Below, piece by piece: positions 38,690 through 48,786 of a stretch of 64,000 nt of DNA. Under the pieces are notes generated by a model, which was not told the origin of the DNA, searched no databases, and was given only the letters and a program-made list of their open reading frames with translations. Every line of letters begins with the position of its first letter. The stretch's first letter is position 1. This DNA is from Coenobita brevimanus (Eukaryota; Arthropoda; Malacostraca; Decapoda; Coenobitidae). The stretch spans positions 22,890,588 to 22,954,587 of the forward strand of contig CM064665.1 of NCBI GenBank assembly GCA_032717465.1, read 5' to 3'. The translations under genes were made by a program, and so were the position numbers.

Positions 38690-41480
38690 TCATTTCGAGA
38701 TTCCTGGACACTCTGCGTTTGAAAGACAGGAGATCATAGGCAGCAGGAAATACAGACAGAGGGAGACAGTTCCAGAGTTGATCTGTTGCATAAATGAAGG
38801 ACTGGGAGTAACGGTTAACTCTTGCGTTAGAGAGTTGGAAAGAAAAGGGATGAGAGTTTGCTGCTAGACGGGTGCTACGCGCCCGTCATAGAGGTGGAGG
38901 AATGCATGCAGACAGTTCAGAGGAACAGTGACAATTAAAATAGCAATAGAAAAGAGATAAAGATGCAACAGTGCGGCGAAGAGACAGAGGTTGAAGGGAG
39001 TCAGTAAGAGGAGGTGAGTTAATGAGACGAAAAGTCGTTGACTCCACCCTATTGAGAAGAGCTGTATGTGGGGAGCCTTCCCACACATAAGAGTTGTACT
39101 CCACACAGGGGAGGATAAAACCCCTGTATAGAGTCAACAATTGTGCAGGGGTAAAGAAAGAATGGAGTCGCCTTAGCACACCCAATCTCTTGGAAGCAGA
39201 TTTTACAAGACATGTAATATGATTTTACCAAGATAAGCCCCGAGTAAATGAAACCCCAAGCATGTTCAAGGATGATGCAGGATTAAGCTGAATATTATTA
39301 AACATTAGTGGGTATACCTGTGGAAGATTTTGTCGGGTTGATATGTGTAAGAACTGAGTCTTAGATGCATTAAAAACAACCAGATTATTTTTACCCCAGT
39401 CAGAGATACGAGCCAAGTCAGACATTAGGTGTCCCATAGCCTCATCCCTTGTTTGTTTAAGTAACTGCTGAGATGGTCGTTGTGGGAATCGAATGGAAAG
39501 GTGAAGGGTGGAGTCATCAGCGTATGAGTGGATAGGGTTAGATGTACAGCTTAGAAGGTCTTTGATGAATAAAAGGAAGGGAGTTGGTGATAGGACAGAG
39601 CCCTGAGGAACACCGCTGTTGACAGATCTAGGAGAAGAACGATGGCCGTCTACAACAGCGGCTATAGAACGACCAGAATGGAAGCTATAGATGATCGCAC
39701 AGATAGAAAGATAGAAACCGTAAGAGGGCAGTTTGGAAATAAAAGAATTATGCCAGACTCGATCGAAAGCCTTTGAGATGACCATTGCAATGGCAAAGCT
39801 ATCGCCAAAGTTCCGAAAGGAGGATGACCAGGAGTCTGAAAGGTAGGTGAGAAGATTGCCTGTGGAGCGTCCCTGACAGAACCCATACTGACGATCAAAA
39901 AAGAAGGTTGTGATAGGAAAGATGCCTTAAAATTTTTCTATTGAGAATTGACTCGAAAACTTTTGAAATACAGGACGTTAAAGCAATTGGACGATAGTTG
40001 GAGGGTTGGGAGTGGTCACCCTTCTTTGGGACTGGCTGAATGAGAGCAAACTTCAGCAAGAAAGAAAGGTACAAGTTGACAGACAAAGGCGAAAGACTTT
40101 GCCTAGGCAGGGTGTAAGCAGAGAAGCACAGTTCTTGAGAACAACAGGAGGGACTCCATCAGGCCCATATGCCTTGTTAGTATTGAGGCCAGTGATGTCA
40201 GAAAATACATCACGTGAAGAAATTTTAATGTCAGCCTTGAAGAAGTCAGAGGGGGGAAATGATGGAGGAACAGCACCGGAATCGTCTAAGGTGAAATTGG
40301 AAGAGAAAGTCTGTGTGAAGAGATCTGCTTTATCAGTAGAAGAAATAGCTACAAAACCATCAGAGTAGAAAAGAGGAGGGAAGGACGATGAGGTAAAGTT
40401 TTTAGAAAAGTTTTTGGCACGGTGCCAGAAGGAGCAGGAAGAATTCGAGTAGGAGAGTTGAGAGCATTTAGTACGGATGAAATTATTTTTAGCTGAGAGA
40501 AGAACAAACTTAGCACGATTCCGGGCAGAAACGTAAAGATGATGTGATTCAGGGGTGGGTTGGCTCCGGTATCTTTTGTAGGCCCTCTCCTTGTTGCGGA
40601 CAGCATTAGAACAAGCGTGATTCAACCAAGGCTTTCTTGCGTTAGACAAAGGATACGAGAAAGGAATGTATGCTTCCATGCCTGAGAAAATAATCTCCTT
40701 AAGGTGCAAGACACTCTCAGATGGCTCCCAATCATGGAAGCAATAATCAGTCCAGGGAAAATCAAAGAAGTACTGCCTGAGGGCCTCCCAATCCTCGGCT
40801 CAAAAATGCCACAGACGTCGTTTCCCTGGAGGGTCCACAGGCCGTACCGGAGTGACTGGACAGGTTAAGGCGATAAGGTTGTGATCAGAGGAGCCCAACG
40901 GAGAGAAAAGATTAACAGTGTAAGCAGAAGGGTTAGTTGTAAGGAAGAGGTCAAGTATGCTGGAGCCCTCTCCAAGGCTGTCTGGGATACGGGTAGGGTG
41001 CTGTACAAGCTGCTCTAGGTCATTAAGGATAGAAAAGATGTAGGCTTGTTCACCAGGTGGATCAGTGAAAGGAGAGGAGAGCCAAAGGTGGTGGTGAACA
41101 TTGAAATCTCCTAAAATGGAGATTTCAGAGAAAGGAGAAATGGATAGAATGTGTTCCATTGTAGAAGTAAGATTGTCGAAGAATTATTGATAGTCAGTAG
41201 AATTAGGGGATAAGTAAACAGCAGATATATTTAATCAGAGAATGACAGGAAAGCCGAAGCCAGGGTGTAGAGAATTCAGAAGAATCGAGTTCAGGAACAC
41301 GAGAGCAAGATAAGTAGTTGTTTATATATACACAACAGCTACCTTTGGCTTTGAAATGAGTATAGAGAAAGTAGGAGGATACAGAAAAGGGTTTGTTGTC
41401 ATTTGCCTCATACAGCTGAGTCTCAGTTAGAAAGAGAAGGTGAGGTTTAGAGAAGGAGAGGTGGTGCTCAACAGAGCGTA
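38690..41480 (-). pseudogene. Family B LINE endonuclease-RT, several lesions
   Basis: Minus-strand order: SKPHLLFLTETQL-like endonuclease start (near 41450), NNYLSCSRVPELDSSEF, stops near 41205-41220, [17 protein letters not shown] (41060) and [11 protein letters not shown] (40880, SDH catalytic motif), a TGA stop at 40798, then AEDWEALRQYFFDFPWTDY and a linker. The RT follows: NKAYGPDGVPPVVLKNC (40150), a one-base deletion near 40044 at SCW/K, NYRPIALTSCISKVFES, a one-base insertion near 39898, SKAFDRVWHNSF (39770), SGVPQGSVLSP, SYADDSTLH (39520), a TAA stop at 39225 replacing a Lys codon, RGFILPCVEYNSYVW. Five or more lesions, so non-functional. Comparing both copies shows which changes are copy-specific. 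Confidence 0.85.
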
Positions 41481-41529
41481 ACTGTTATTTTTAAAAACTT
41501 TGTCTAAACTCGTGTTTTTTACCTGAGTA

Positions 41530-42330
41530 TAATCGTCTACGGACAGTAAAAATAATATTTAAATGGCGCCCACAGGCAGCAGGGAGAAGAGGAAGGGCAG
41601 TGAGACTACTAAAGGGAGGAACTGTGGAACTTAGAGAGTGAGGCTGGCAATAATGTGGAGAGGGTGTGTGGGAGGGGGAATGCAAGAAAAGCTAACAAGG
41701 GTCAGAAGACAGAAGGCAAGAAGAAGTGAAGGTGCTTGGATGGGCAGGGATTCAGGAAAGTGGAAGTGACTGTGGCAAGGGGAGTGGAAGGAGCAAGGGG
41801 AGGGGAAGAGGCAGCAAAGGTAGGGCAGTGGGAAGAAAAGACGGGACAGGATGACAGCGGAACAGGTAAGACAGGGGTACGAAGGAGTGAAAGAGATGAA
41901 GAGGAGTACAGAGCAGAACAAAGGAGTAAAGATGCAGGGAAGGAAATGGATCAGGAGCAAGAGGTAAACGGAGAAAGGGTAAGGGGCAAGTGGAAAGGGT
42001 CTTAGGTGGCAGGGGAGAGGGACGAGAGAGGCAAGAACGAGATTATCTTGAAGCTAGTAGGAAAAGAAGAGCAGGGTTGTAAGTGGGGTAGAGGGAGCTA
42101 GCAAGGCGGAAGTTGGATGAACTGAGGAAGAGGTAGTAGGAAGTGTAAGATAGCGAGGTTGAGAGGGTCAGTGATAGGCAAAGAAAAGTGGTGAGTGATG
42201 GGAGGAGGCGAGAGGGAGAAATGGGTGAAGAGAGAAGAAACTCAAGAGAAGCGGGAAGGAAGGAGTGGCTGTGGTTTATGGTAGGGCGCCTCTCTCCTCC
42301 CGTCCCCTGGAAAGAAGCGGCCACATCCAG
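41530..42330. repeat. Purine-rich tract upstream of family B LINE
   Basis: About 800 bp, strongly A/G on plus (GGAAGAGGCAGCAAAGG, GAGAGGCAAGAACGAG). In the orientation of the neighbouring LINE it is C/T-rich, as expected for a 5' UTR or weak ORF1. Reading frames here (for example 41631-41960) have Ser/Pro/Leu/Phe composition only. Confidence 0.6.
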
Positions 42331-42438
42331 GAGAGGACAGGAAGCCCAGTCGTCATGACACCATGCCGCTCACACAACAGGGAAAAATGAAGACTGAAAA
42401 AAGAAAAAGGTAATATTATATTAGAGGTTTACATACAT

Positions 42439-42441
<3 letters not shown>

Positions 42442-42482
<41 letters not shown>
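42442..42482. repeat. (GA)n microsatellite
   Basis: About 20 GA units, then a G-run. Confidence 0.97.
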
Positions 42483-42483
<1 letters not shown>

Positions 42484-42651
42484 GGGAGGGGGGGGGGTAG
42501 ATGATCCCCATATTTTTTTATGGTAGCACTTCCCACACCGCCCTTCCATTTTCTCTCCCACAGCTCAATATACTGCATAACTAAGCAGGTCTGTGTACAG
42601 AGATGGAAACAATAACAGATGAGGCCTTCGTATTCGGGAACACTCCCTACT

Positions 42652-42905
42652 CATTTTTTTTTTTTTTTACGTGTCCGACTCTGGGCAGAGGCTCAGGGCC
42701 TATTTCTTGGGGGCAGTGGCCTATCCCAAGGCCCAGTAGTCCTCCTATACCTCCACATGTCACCACTTCGGCGCTAACACCCACCGTCCATATTGAATGC
42801 ATGCTAGGGCTGTCTCATACTGGACTGGTGTACTGGTATTAGCGGGGGTACTTTTAAGACATGTCGGCGGGTCATCTGGTAGATCAGGAAAGTTGCGGGT
42901 AGTCT
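42652..42905 (-). mobile_element. S2 SINE, 5'-truncated copy
   Basis: Minus strand: T-run (42655-42669) as the A-tail, then ACGTGTCCGACTCTGGGC, CTCCACATGTCACCACTTC, GCATGCTAGGGCTGTCTC and CATGTCGGCGGGTCATCTGG, matching 28430-28640 in reverse. The tRNA head is missing, so truncation is in the body. Confidence 0.8.
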
Positions 42906-43139
42906 TGTCATTTTAGGAAAGTGTCTAAAACCTCTTTCATTTCATTATATTCATGCACATAGCAGACTTCTGTTTTGCTATGTAAGTACAGTAACTTACA
43001 AAAATTTTTGTTGCTACTGGTATAGGATAAACAGCACACAAGAGATTATTAAACTGTCACGCGATACGCTAAGGAAGAAATGTATATAAATTTCCGGAAC
43101 CCAGAAAAATACGAACACGACCCCAAAACAGAGAAACCC

Positions 43140-43500
43140 AAGGCTAACATATCGTGCAATATGAAAGCAGTCATCCTCAGGCCCCAGGCGAGTGACAGCC
43201 ACGGTCATAACGTAACCACAGCCCTGCTAAGGCTAACATATAGTGCTATATGAAAGCAATTATCCTCAGGCCCCAGGCGAGTGACTGAGCCACGGCCCTA
43301 ACGTGTCTACAGCCCTGCTAAGGCTAACATACCGTGCTATATGAAAGCAATCATCCTCAAGCCCCAGGCCAGTGACTGAGCCACAGCCCTATCGTGACCA
43401 CAGCCCTGCTAAGGCTAACATATCGTGCTATATGAAAGGAATCATCCTCACGCCCAAGGTGAGTGACTGAGCCACGGCCCTAACGTGATCACAGCCCTGC
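43140..43500 (+). repeat. 4 x 90-bp tandem array
   Basis: Four consecutive units starting at 43140, 43230, 43320 and 43411, each beginning AAGGCTAACATA, then CGTGC(T/A)ATATGAAAG, ATCATCCTCA, GCCCCAGGCGAGTGACTGAG, CCACGGCCCTAACGTGA and CACAGCCCTGCT. Units are about 90 percent identical to one another, so the duplication is fairly recent. 90 is a multiple of 3, but the plus frames contain stops in the units. Confidence 0.92.
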
Positions 43501-44320
43501 TCAGTCGTCAACAATGTCGCAGTGACAACAATGGCAACAACTAAAAACGACGTCCGAGTCGGTTGCTGACAACTGTAGGCTGGGATGCAATTATTTGGCT
43601 TAATTCCGCGACAGCACGCGACGTGCTCTCTCTCTCTCACACACACACACATCACACTGATGGATAAAGCATAACGAAATGTTAATGGTATTGTTATGTC
43701 TTTTGAGTTCAGGCCTTTAACCGGAAAGGCATATTTTGTGTTTTAATTTTGCTACCGCCTGGTTATTTTATTCACCTTAGGAGCGACATCTCTGTGAGAG
43801 AGGGATAAAAACACCATTCTATAATCATTCTATAATCCTCTCAGTAGAAGTTTTTTCGTAATCTGAAAAAAAAAAAAAATCGTCTGATGATGCCAGGAAT
43901 GATGAAAAAAAAAAAAAAGAACATCATGGTACTGAGGGAGTTAGTATGTGGTCAAAATCGAGTGTTTCAGATCATTATACATACCTTACCAGTAAATGAC
44001 TTAGACTTTACTGTTCTCATGAAATAAATCAGTTAATTTCGATAACGTTTTTCACCATTTGGGTCTTGTTACCTAACGACGACTGTATTCAAGTGAAGAG
44101 AGAGAAGTGAAACTGTTAGGGATAGATACTGCCTTTTAGTTTCCTTACGTATAAAGCACTTTCCAGAGCTGGGTAATAGACGTGTTTCCGGTTCTGGGTA
44201 AAACTGGCAAGTGCACTCGGCCATGTACTTAGAAGTTTACGGTGTATGTATCTTTTATTTTACTTTACCAGTTGCATTGACCAAGACGTGATGACTTTAA
44301 TTCTTTACCGCTGGAGGGAA
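43501..44320. other. Non-coding stretch, no gene recognised
   Basis: Short CT/CA runs at 43626-43652 and A-runs at 43866 and 43903. No gene or shared repeat recognised. Confidence 0.45.
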
Positions 44321-44323
44321 GCA

Positions 44324-44347
44324 GCCGCCATATTGGTGATGACGTCA
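44324..44347 (+). promoter_or_regulatory. YY1-like and CRE sites of a candidate promoter
   Basis: GCCGCCATATT at 44324-44334 is an exact reverse complement of AANATGGCGGC, the YY1/pleiohomeotic site. TGACGTCA at 44340-44347 is a perfect palindromic CRE (CREB/ATF). The two are 5 bp apart and lie about 90 bp upstream of an ATG with a good context. This pairing is common in TATA-less housekeeping promoters. No transcription evidence is available; two such sites side by side are unlikely by chance. Confidence 0.45.
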
Positions 44348-44432
44348 GTATTCATACTGCAGACGACGCTCCAGTCCACCACACAAGACTTTACCAATAA
44401 TAGCGATAATAGTTGTCAAGATATTTACCGAC

Positions 44433-44465
44433 ATGGCCACCGTAGATCCAAACTACTCCCATAAG
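44433..44465 (+). CDS. Candidate first coding exon (11 codons)
   Basis: ATGGCCACCGTAGATCC begins a short frame MATVDPNYSHK that ends exactly at AAG|GTATGT, a strong 5' splice site. The ATG follows CCGAC (a purine at -3), and no in-frame ATG lies between it and the upstream stop at 44340. The promoter-like YY1/CRE pair lies just upstream. I do not recognise the protein from 11 residues. Subsequent exons are not apparent: the following 3 kb holds a MITE and an antisense RTE insertion, so exon 2 may be far downstream or outside the window. Alternatively it is a chance combination. Confidence 0.3.
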
Positions 44466-44835
44466 GTATGTTGTGAAGGAATAGTTTTCGTAGTGTTAAT
44501 GGGTGGTACCTGTTAGGTATGTAAATTGCAGTGAAATCAACTAGAAGTGACTTACAGCCACACCATTCCCAAGCGGTGCTCGTACCTGATGAGGTGGAAT
44601 GCGTTTAATGTATGACGAACAGTATCAGATGGATGAGTTTATACTGGTATTATGCTCATGAAACGTTTAATATTTCGACCTGTTCGTTATTAGTTTTCTG
44701 AAAGAACAGTTTCAGTGAGTGACTGAACTAGATAGTAAAGTACCTTCAGGAGGGTGCGATGAAATACTGGTACCGAATCGGCGGTCATTTACCGACTCAA
44801 CACCGAATCGGCACTTTTAACTGGTGTTATAGATT

Positions 44836-45222
44836 TTATCACCATATACAGTAGGTTCATACACACTTAATTATCTGAAATCCAGTCAAATTTTTTTGTT
44901 TAATATAAAAAAATCAGGATTCAAAGCAAAAACACATAAGTTAGCGGTGTTTCTCCTTTAGCTCAACAACTCGCCTTGGCAGATTTCTACTTTGTATAAA
45001 TACTAACATGCCATGCAGATACATCTATTTGTACTGTAAATCAGTACTTGTGCAAAATGGAAGTCTGTCAAGGCGTGTTGGTGATATCAAGTATAAAATA
45101 TACTCGCTAACCTTAGCATGTTTTCGCTCTGAATCCTAATTTTCTATTAGTAGTTAAATTAAGCACAGTTTTTTTGACTGGATTTCAGATAATTAGGTGT
45201 GTATGAACGTATATGGTGAAGA
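44836..45222. mobile_element. MITE with ~150-bp inverted repeats
   Basis: Left arm from TCACCATATAC (44836) through GTTCATACACACTTAATTAT, CTGAAATCCAGTCAAA, AGGATTCAAAGCAAAAACA, GTTAGCG, and CGCCTTGGCAGATTTC matches the reverse complement of the right arm (TTCACCATATACGTTCATAC, CTGAAATCCAGTCAAA, AGGATTCAGAGCGAAAACA, GTTAGCG, CGCCTTGACAGACTTC), with indels. The left arm has a 5-bp insertion near the tip. About 385 bp in all, no coding capacity. Located 100 bp from the 3' end of the RTE insertion. Confidence 0.82.
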
Positions 45223-45317
45223 AAATAATGTTTTCACAACAGTAAAGACTGCATTCCAACACTGGGAACTTCCGACGAGCAGCCAGCCACCACTGCTTTC
45301 GTTTATTCTCGTTGGCT

Positions 45318-47235
45318 GGTACAATCAATCAATCAATCATTTCCTGTGGCACCCTCGGGGATGCATAGGGCCTCGATGAACTCACACCACCACATCCTAT
45401 CTTGTGCTAACTCCTCAAGATCTCCCCAACACTCATCTCCAGCTTCCCGTCTCATTGTTCTCACCCACGTCTCTTTTGGCCTTCCTCTACCTCTCCTACC
45501 AGGTGCCACCCACCCTGGTGTACCTCGTACTATTCCCTGTCTCCTATACACATGTCCTAGCCACTTCCATCGTGAGAATCTAACATATTCATCGATTGGC
45601 TGCACTCCCGTTATTTCTCTAATTCTACTATTTGGTATCCTTTCCCACCACTTAACTCCTAATATTCTTCTAAGTGCTTTATTTTCAAACACCAAGAATT
45701 TATTTTCCATAGTCACTGTGCTGTACCAAGACTCGTGTCCATAAATTAAGATACTCCTAACCATTACCTTATAAAGTTTGATTTTTGTATGCACAGAAAA
45801 ATTGTTATTATTCCAAATATTTTTAAGCATTCCCATTGCCTGATTAGCCTTCTTTAACCTTTCCTCGAATTCAAAGTTCAAAGAACCATCCTTGGCTAAA
45901 TAAGTACCTAAATATTTAAACCTATCAACTTGCTTTACAACCATACCTCCAATTACACATTCCTGCGCATTTTCCATATTCATATTGATTATTTCAGTTT
46001 TTCCACAATTAATAACCAAACCCACCTTGCGACCTTCACTCACCAAACAGTCCAACACTCTCTGCATCTCTTCTGGCCCATCACAAATCAAAACTATATC
46101 ATCTGCATAATCTAAATCCAAAAGTTTCCTGTTCTCTCCCCAAAGTATACCTGCACCGGTTTCTGTTCCAACGCGTTTCATAATGTAATCAATGACCAAT
46201 ATAAATAGTAAAGGCGATAGAACACCACCTTGAATTACTCCGGACTTGACTTCAAACGAATCACTCAGACAACCATCAACCATCACTTTACAAAATGTGT
46301 CCTCATGCATGTTCATAATGACCCTCACAAACTCCTCTGGTATTCCATAATGTCTCATGATCTTCCCCATAGTCTCTCTCGAAACACTATCAAAAGCCTT
46401 TTCAAAATCAACAAAACAAAGACTTAACGGTACTCTCATTTCATTAACTTCCTGCATCAAATGCCTAACAATAAAGATATGATCATTGCAACCACGTCCC
46501 TTTCTAAAACCAGCCTGTTCATCCCTCAGAATACCCTCAACCACCGGCTCCAACCTATTTAACAACACTCTACTGAAAACTTTCAAAGCTATCGGTGACA
46601 AAGAGATTCCCCTCCAATTACCACATTCACTCAGGTCTCCCTTCTTCGGAACTTTAACAATTACACCATCCTTCCAAACTGATGGTAGTAACCCCGTCAC
46701 CCATATCTTATTGAATAGCTTGGTCAAGATCATTATTAATCTATCCCCCTCCACTTTAAACATTTCCGGAAATAAACCATCCTCCCCTGGTGCCTTATTA
46801 TTCTTTAACTGTTTTACTGCTTTCTCCACTTCTGCAAGCCTCAACTCTCCTGTTTCTATATTTAAATCTTCCTGAGCAGACGTTATATCCTCTTCTGGTG
46901 GTATTGGTCTATTAAGAACTGTCTCAAAATGCTCTTTCCATCTGTTTTTAATATCTCCATCTTTGGTCAATAAATTTCCTTCCCTGTCTCTAACTGGTAT
47001 TTCCTTGCGTTTACCTGCTTTACCACTCAGTTCCCTAATCGATTCATATGCTATTCTTTGACTCTGTCCATCATTTTTGTTTATTAAGATTTCAGTCTCT
47101 GCAACCTTTTCATCCACACATCTTCTTTTATCTCTCCTAGCTAACCTTCTTACTTCTGAATTCAAACTCCAGTACGCTGGTACACAGAGGAATAATTTCC
47201 CAGGTGTGCATTTGTCTGTGCTCTTACACATTGGA
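45318..47235 (-). mobile_element. RTE LINE insertion, 5'-truncated, young
   Basis: Minus strand, with a 3' tail of TGAT repeats (plus: AATCAATCAATCAATCAT at 45323-45340) typical of RTE elements, which have short 3' ends with tetranucleotide tails. The coding region is uninterrupted. The 5' end is near 47235, just before the reverse transcriptase linker, so the endonuclease is missing. The intact frame suggests a recent insertion. Confidence 0.85.
45333..47231 (-). CDS. RTE-clade reverse transcriptase, intact, 632 aa
   Basis: The reverse transcriptase of an RTE LINE, intact over 632 codons. Order: linker with WSLNSEVRRLARRDKRR (21-37), KNNKAPGEDGLFPEMFK (143-159), NWRGISLSPIALKVFSR (205-221), GFRKGRGCNDHIF (241-253), motif A CFVDFEKAFD (272-281, catalytic Asp 275), QGGVLSPLLF (334-343), motif C YADD (375-378), NCGKTEIINMN and a C-terminal block, GTPGWVAPGRRGRGRPKETW. 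All catalytic aspartates are present. The first 20 residues look like 5' flank. There is no endonuclease, so this copy could not retrotranspose alone, though the RT domain could still fold. The stop codon TGA lies in the TGAT tail, so there is essentially no 3' UTR. It is antisense to the candidate exon at 44.43 kb. Confidence 0.92.
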   Translation of the reverse strand: MCKSTDKCTPGKLFLCVPAYWSLNSEVRRLARRDKRRCVDEKVAETEILINKNDGQSQRIAYESIRELSGKAGKRKEIPVRDREGNLLTKDGDIKNRWKEHFETVLNRPIPPEEDITSAQEDLNIETGELRLAEVEKAVKQLKNNKAPGEDGLFPEMFKVEGDRLIMILTKLFNKIWVTGLLPSVWKDGVIVKVPKKGDLSECGNWRGISLSPIALKVFSRVLLNRLEPVVEGILRDEQAGFRKGRGCNDHIFIVRHLMQEVNEMRVPLSLCFVDFEKAFDSVSRETMGKIMRHYGIPEEFVRVIMNMHEDTFCKVMVDGCLSDSFEVKSGVIQGGVLSPLLFILVIDYIMKRVGTETGAGILWGENRKLLDLDYADDIVLICDGPEEMQRVLDCLVSEGRKVGLVINCGKTEIINMNMENAQECVIGGMVVKQVDRFKYLGTYLAKDGSLNFEFEERLKKANQAMGMLKNIWNNNNFSVHTKIKLYKVMVRSILIYGHESWYSTVTMENKFLVFENKALRRILGVKWWERIPNSRIREITGVQPIDEYVRFSRWKWLGHVYRRQGIVRGTPGWVAPGRRGRGRPKETWVRTMRREAGDECWGDLEELAQDRMWWCEFIEALCIPEGATGND

Positions 47236-47315
47236 ACGAAACACTAGCAATTATTCATCTTGTCGTTGGGCATTCTTGGAGGTTGGAAATAAGCCCAGTG
47301 TATGCTGGCTAAACG

Positions 47316-47390
47316 TAAAAAATGTCGGCTATGCTGCATCAGTGTGAGTAATGACGTCACGACCAATCACAGGCCTTTTCAGTCACGTGA
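47316..47390. promoter_or_regulatory. CRE/CCAAT/E-box cluster
   Basis: TGACGTCA at 47352-47359, CCAAT in GACCAATCA at 47363-47367 and the palindromic TCACGTGA at 47383-47390, all within 40 bp, plus a YY1-like AAATGTCGGC near 47323. The arrangement is palindrome-rich and could act in either direction. Just downstream, GGTTGCCATAGTAATT (47439) resembles an RFX X-box. No convincing first exon on either strand. Possibly a real host promoter interrupted by the RTE element. Confidence 0.35.
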
Positions 47391-48084
47391 TTTTTCAGCT
47401 ACTTTACTTTTTCATGTATCTGCATTTTCTTTAAAATGGTTGCCATAGTAATTTTCTGCGTATTTTTTACCTATACAAATATCTTTCTTTAAAAAAATTT
47501 TGACAGGGAGCTCGTCTAATGGTCATGGAAATAAACAGCTTAAAGTAACATTATCTGACCAACACAACCATTACCACCACCACACAACGCACACAATTAC
47601 TTCGCAACACGAAATTTTAAAAATATTATTATTGACAATGTCTATACGCCATCAGTTCTTCGACCCTTCACATCATTTTTCAAATTCTGTCGGCTATCAC
47701 ATTCACCGAAAAATATTATATATCTTACTGACGTTCGTTCGTTATTGCAGTGAAGGATATTTTTAAATTTAACTAAAGGCTGAACTGTACGATGCATAGA
47801 AAACTTTATAGTACCTCTACCTTATCGATTACTTTGCATAATCTCTTTAATGGTATTTTTATTACTCAAATAACAACACAGTTTGCAGCAATAACACAGA
47901 GCACTATACTGAAGTTCAGTATACAGAAAACGAAATCACTAAGTAAGATGTCCTACGAAAACTCCAAAGCCACTGACAATACCATACTTAGAAATGGATT
48001 CTCGTGCCTTAAAGGTTAAGGTGTTGGAGGTGTGATCACCACCACAGCGCCACACACCCTTACCAGCCAACACACAACACTCAC
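47391..48084. other. Non-coding stretch, no gene recognised
   Basis: AT-rich. An 18-codon hydrophobic frame starts at 47436 but is too short to call. No repeats shared with the window noticed before 48085. Confidence 0.4.
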
Positions 48085-48269
<185 letters not shown>

Positions 48270-48306
48270 TCCATGCATAGAAACACACACTTCCAAGCAC
48301 ACGTAC

Positions 48307-48308
<2 letters not shown>

Positions 48309-48392
<84 letters not shown>
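48309..48392. repeat. (TA)n microsatellite
   Basis: About 42 TA units. Confidence 0.98.
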
Positions 48393-48394
<2 letters not shown>

Positions 48395-48421
48395 CCAGAC
48401 GCCATAATCCCGTAAGGGGTG
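48393..48421 (-). mobile_element. Family A LINE 3'-end stub
   Basis: TTGCCAGACGCCATAATCCC is the terminal text of family A (plus orientation), here only about 28 bp long and flush against the TA array. It then diverges, so this is a severely truncated insertion or a rearranged end. Confidence 0.6.
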
Positions 48422-48499
48422 TTCTCTTGACTTTGAGTTATTTATTTTACGAGGAGGGGCACTAACCCTCCATCAACCCACTGCTGACATGTAGGAAGC

Positions 48500-48711
48500 A
48501 CGTATGATTTGGTTATATGGTTACCACCCAGCGCTGTAAATTCTTTCTTGGCTTACAGGAAACCATTTGCTTGTCACTCAATGTAAAGCCACCTGTAAAG
48601 GAAAGAAAGGCAATAAGTGACAAGAGAGATGGGAGAAATAGGGAGAGAGGACGACAGGCACAGAAAAAGAATGATAAAGGCTAAGGGAGAGGTAGGCAGC
48701 ACTACATCAAG

Positions 48712-48714
<3 letters not shown>
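48500..48714 (-). mobile_element. S1 repeat, 5' half only, minus strand
   Basis: GATTTGGTTATATGG, TTACCACCCAGCG, ACAGGAAACCATTTG, CTTGTCACTCAATGTAAAG and GGCAGCACTACATCAAGTGA match the 5' half of S1. The tRNA-like A-box part is absent. The 5' edge adjoins the TA array at 48715. Confidence 0.7.

Positions 48715-48783
<69 letters not shown>
48715..48783. repeat. (TA)n microsatellite between S1 and family A
   Basis: About 34 TA units, flanked by S1 on one side and the family A 3' end on the other. Confidence 0.98.

Positions 48784-48786
<3 letters not shown>

Larger units (their letters stand above)
38592..42400 (-). mobile_element. Family B Jockey/CR1-like LINE, copy 2 (longer)
   Basis: Minus-strand copy with an A-tail (T-run at 38580-38592), 3' UTR (38600-38690), reverse transcriptase, and an endonuclease domain to about 41490. 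The purine-rich plus-strand stretch 41530-42330 (C/T-rich in the sense of the element) is probably its 5' region. This copy is longer at the 5' side than the one at 9.09-10.9 kb but carries more mutations. Confidence 0.82.
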
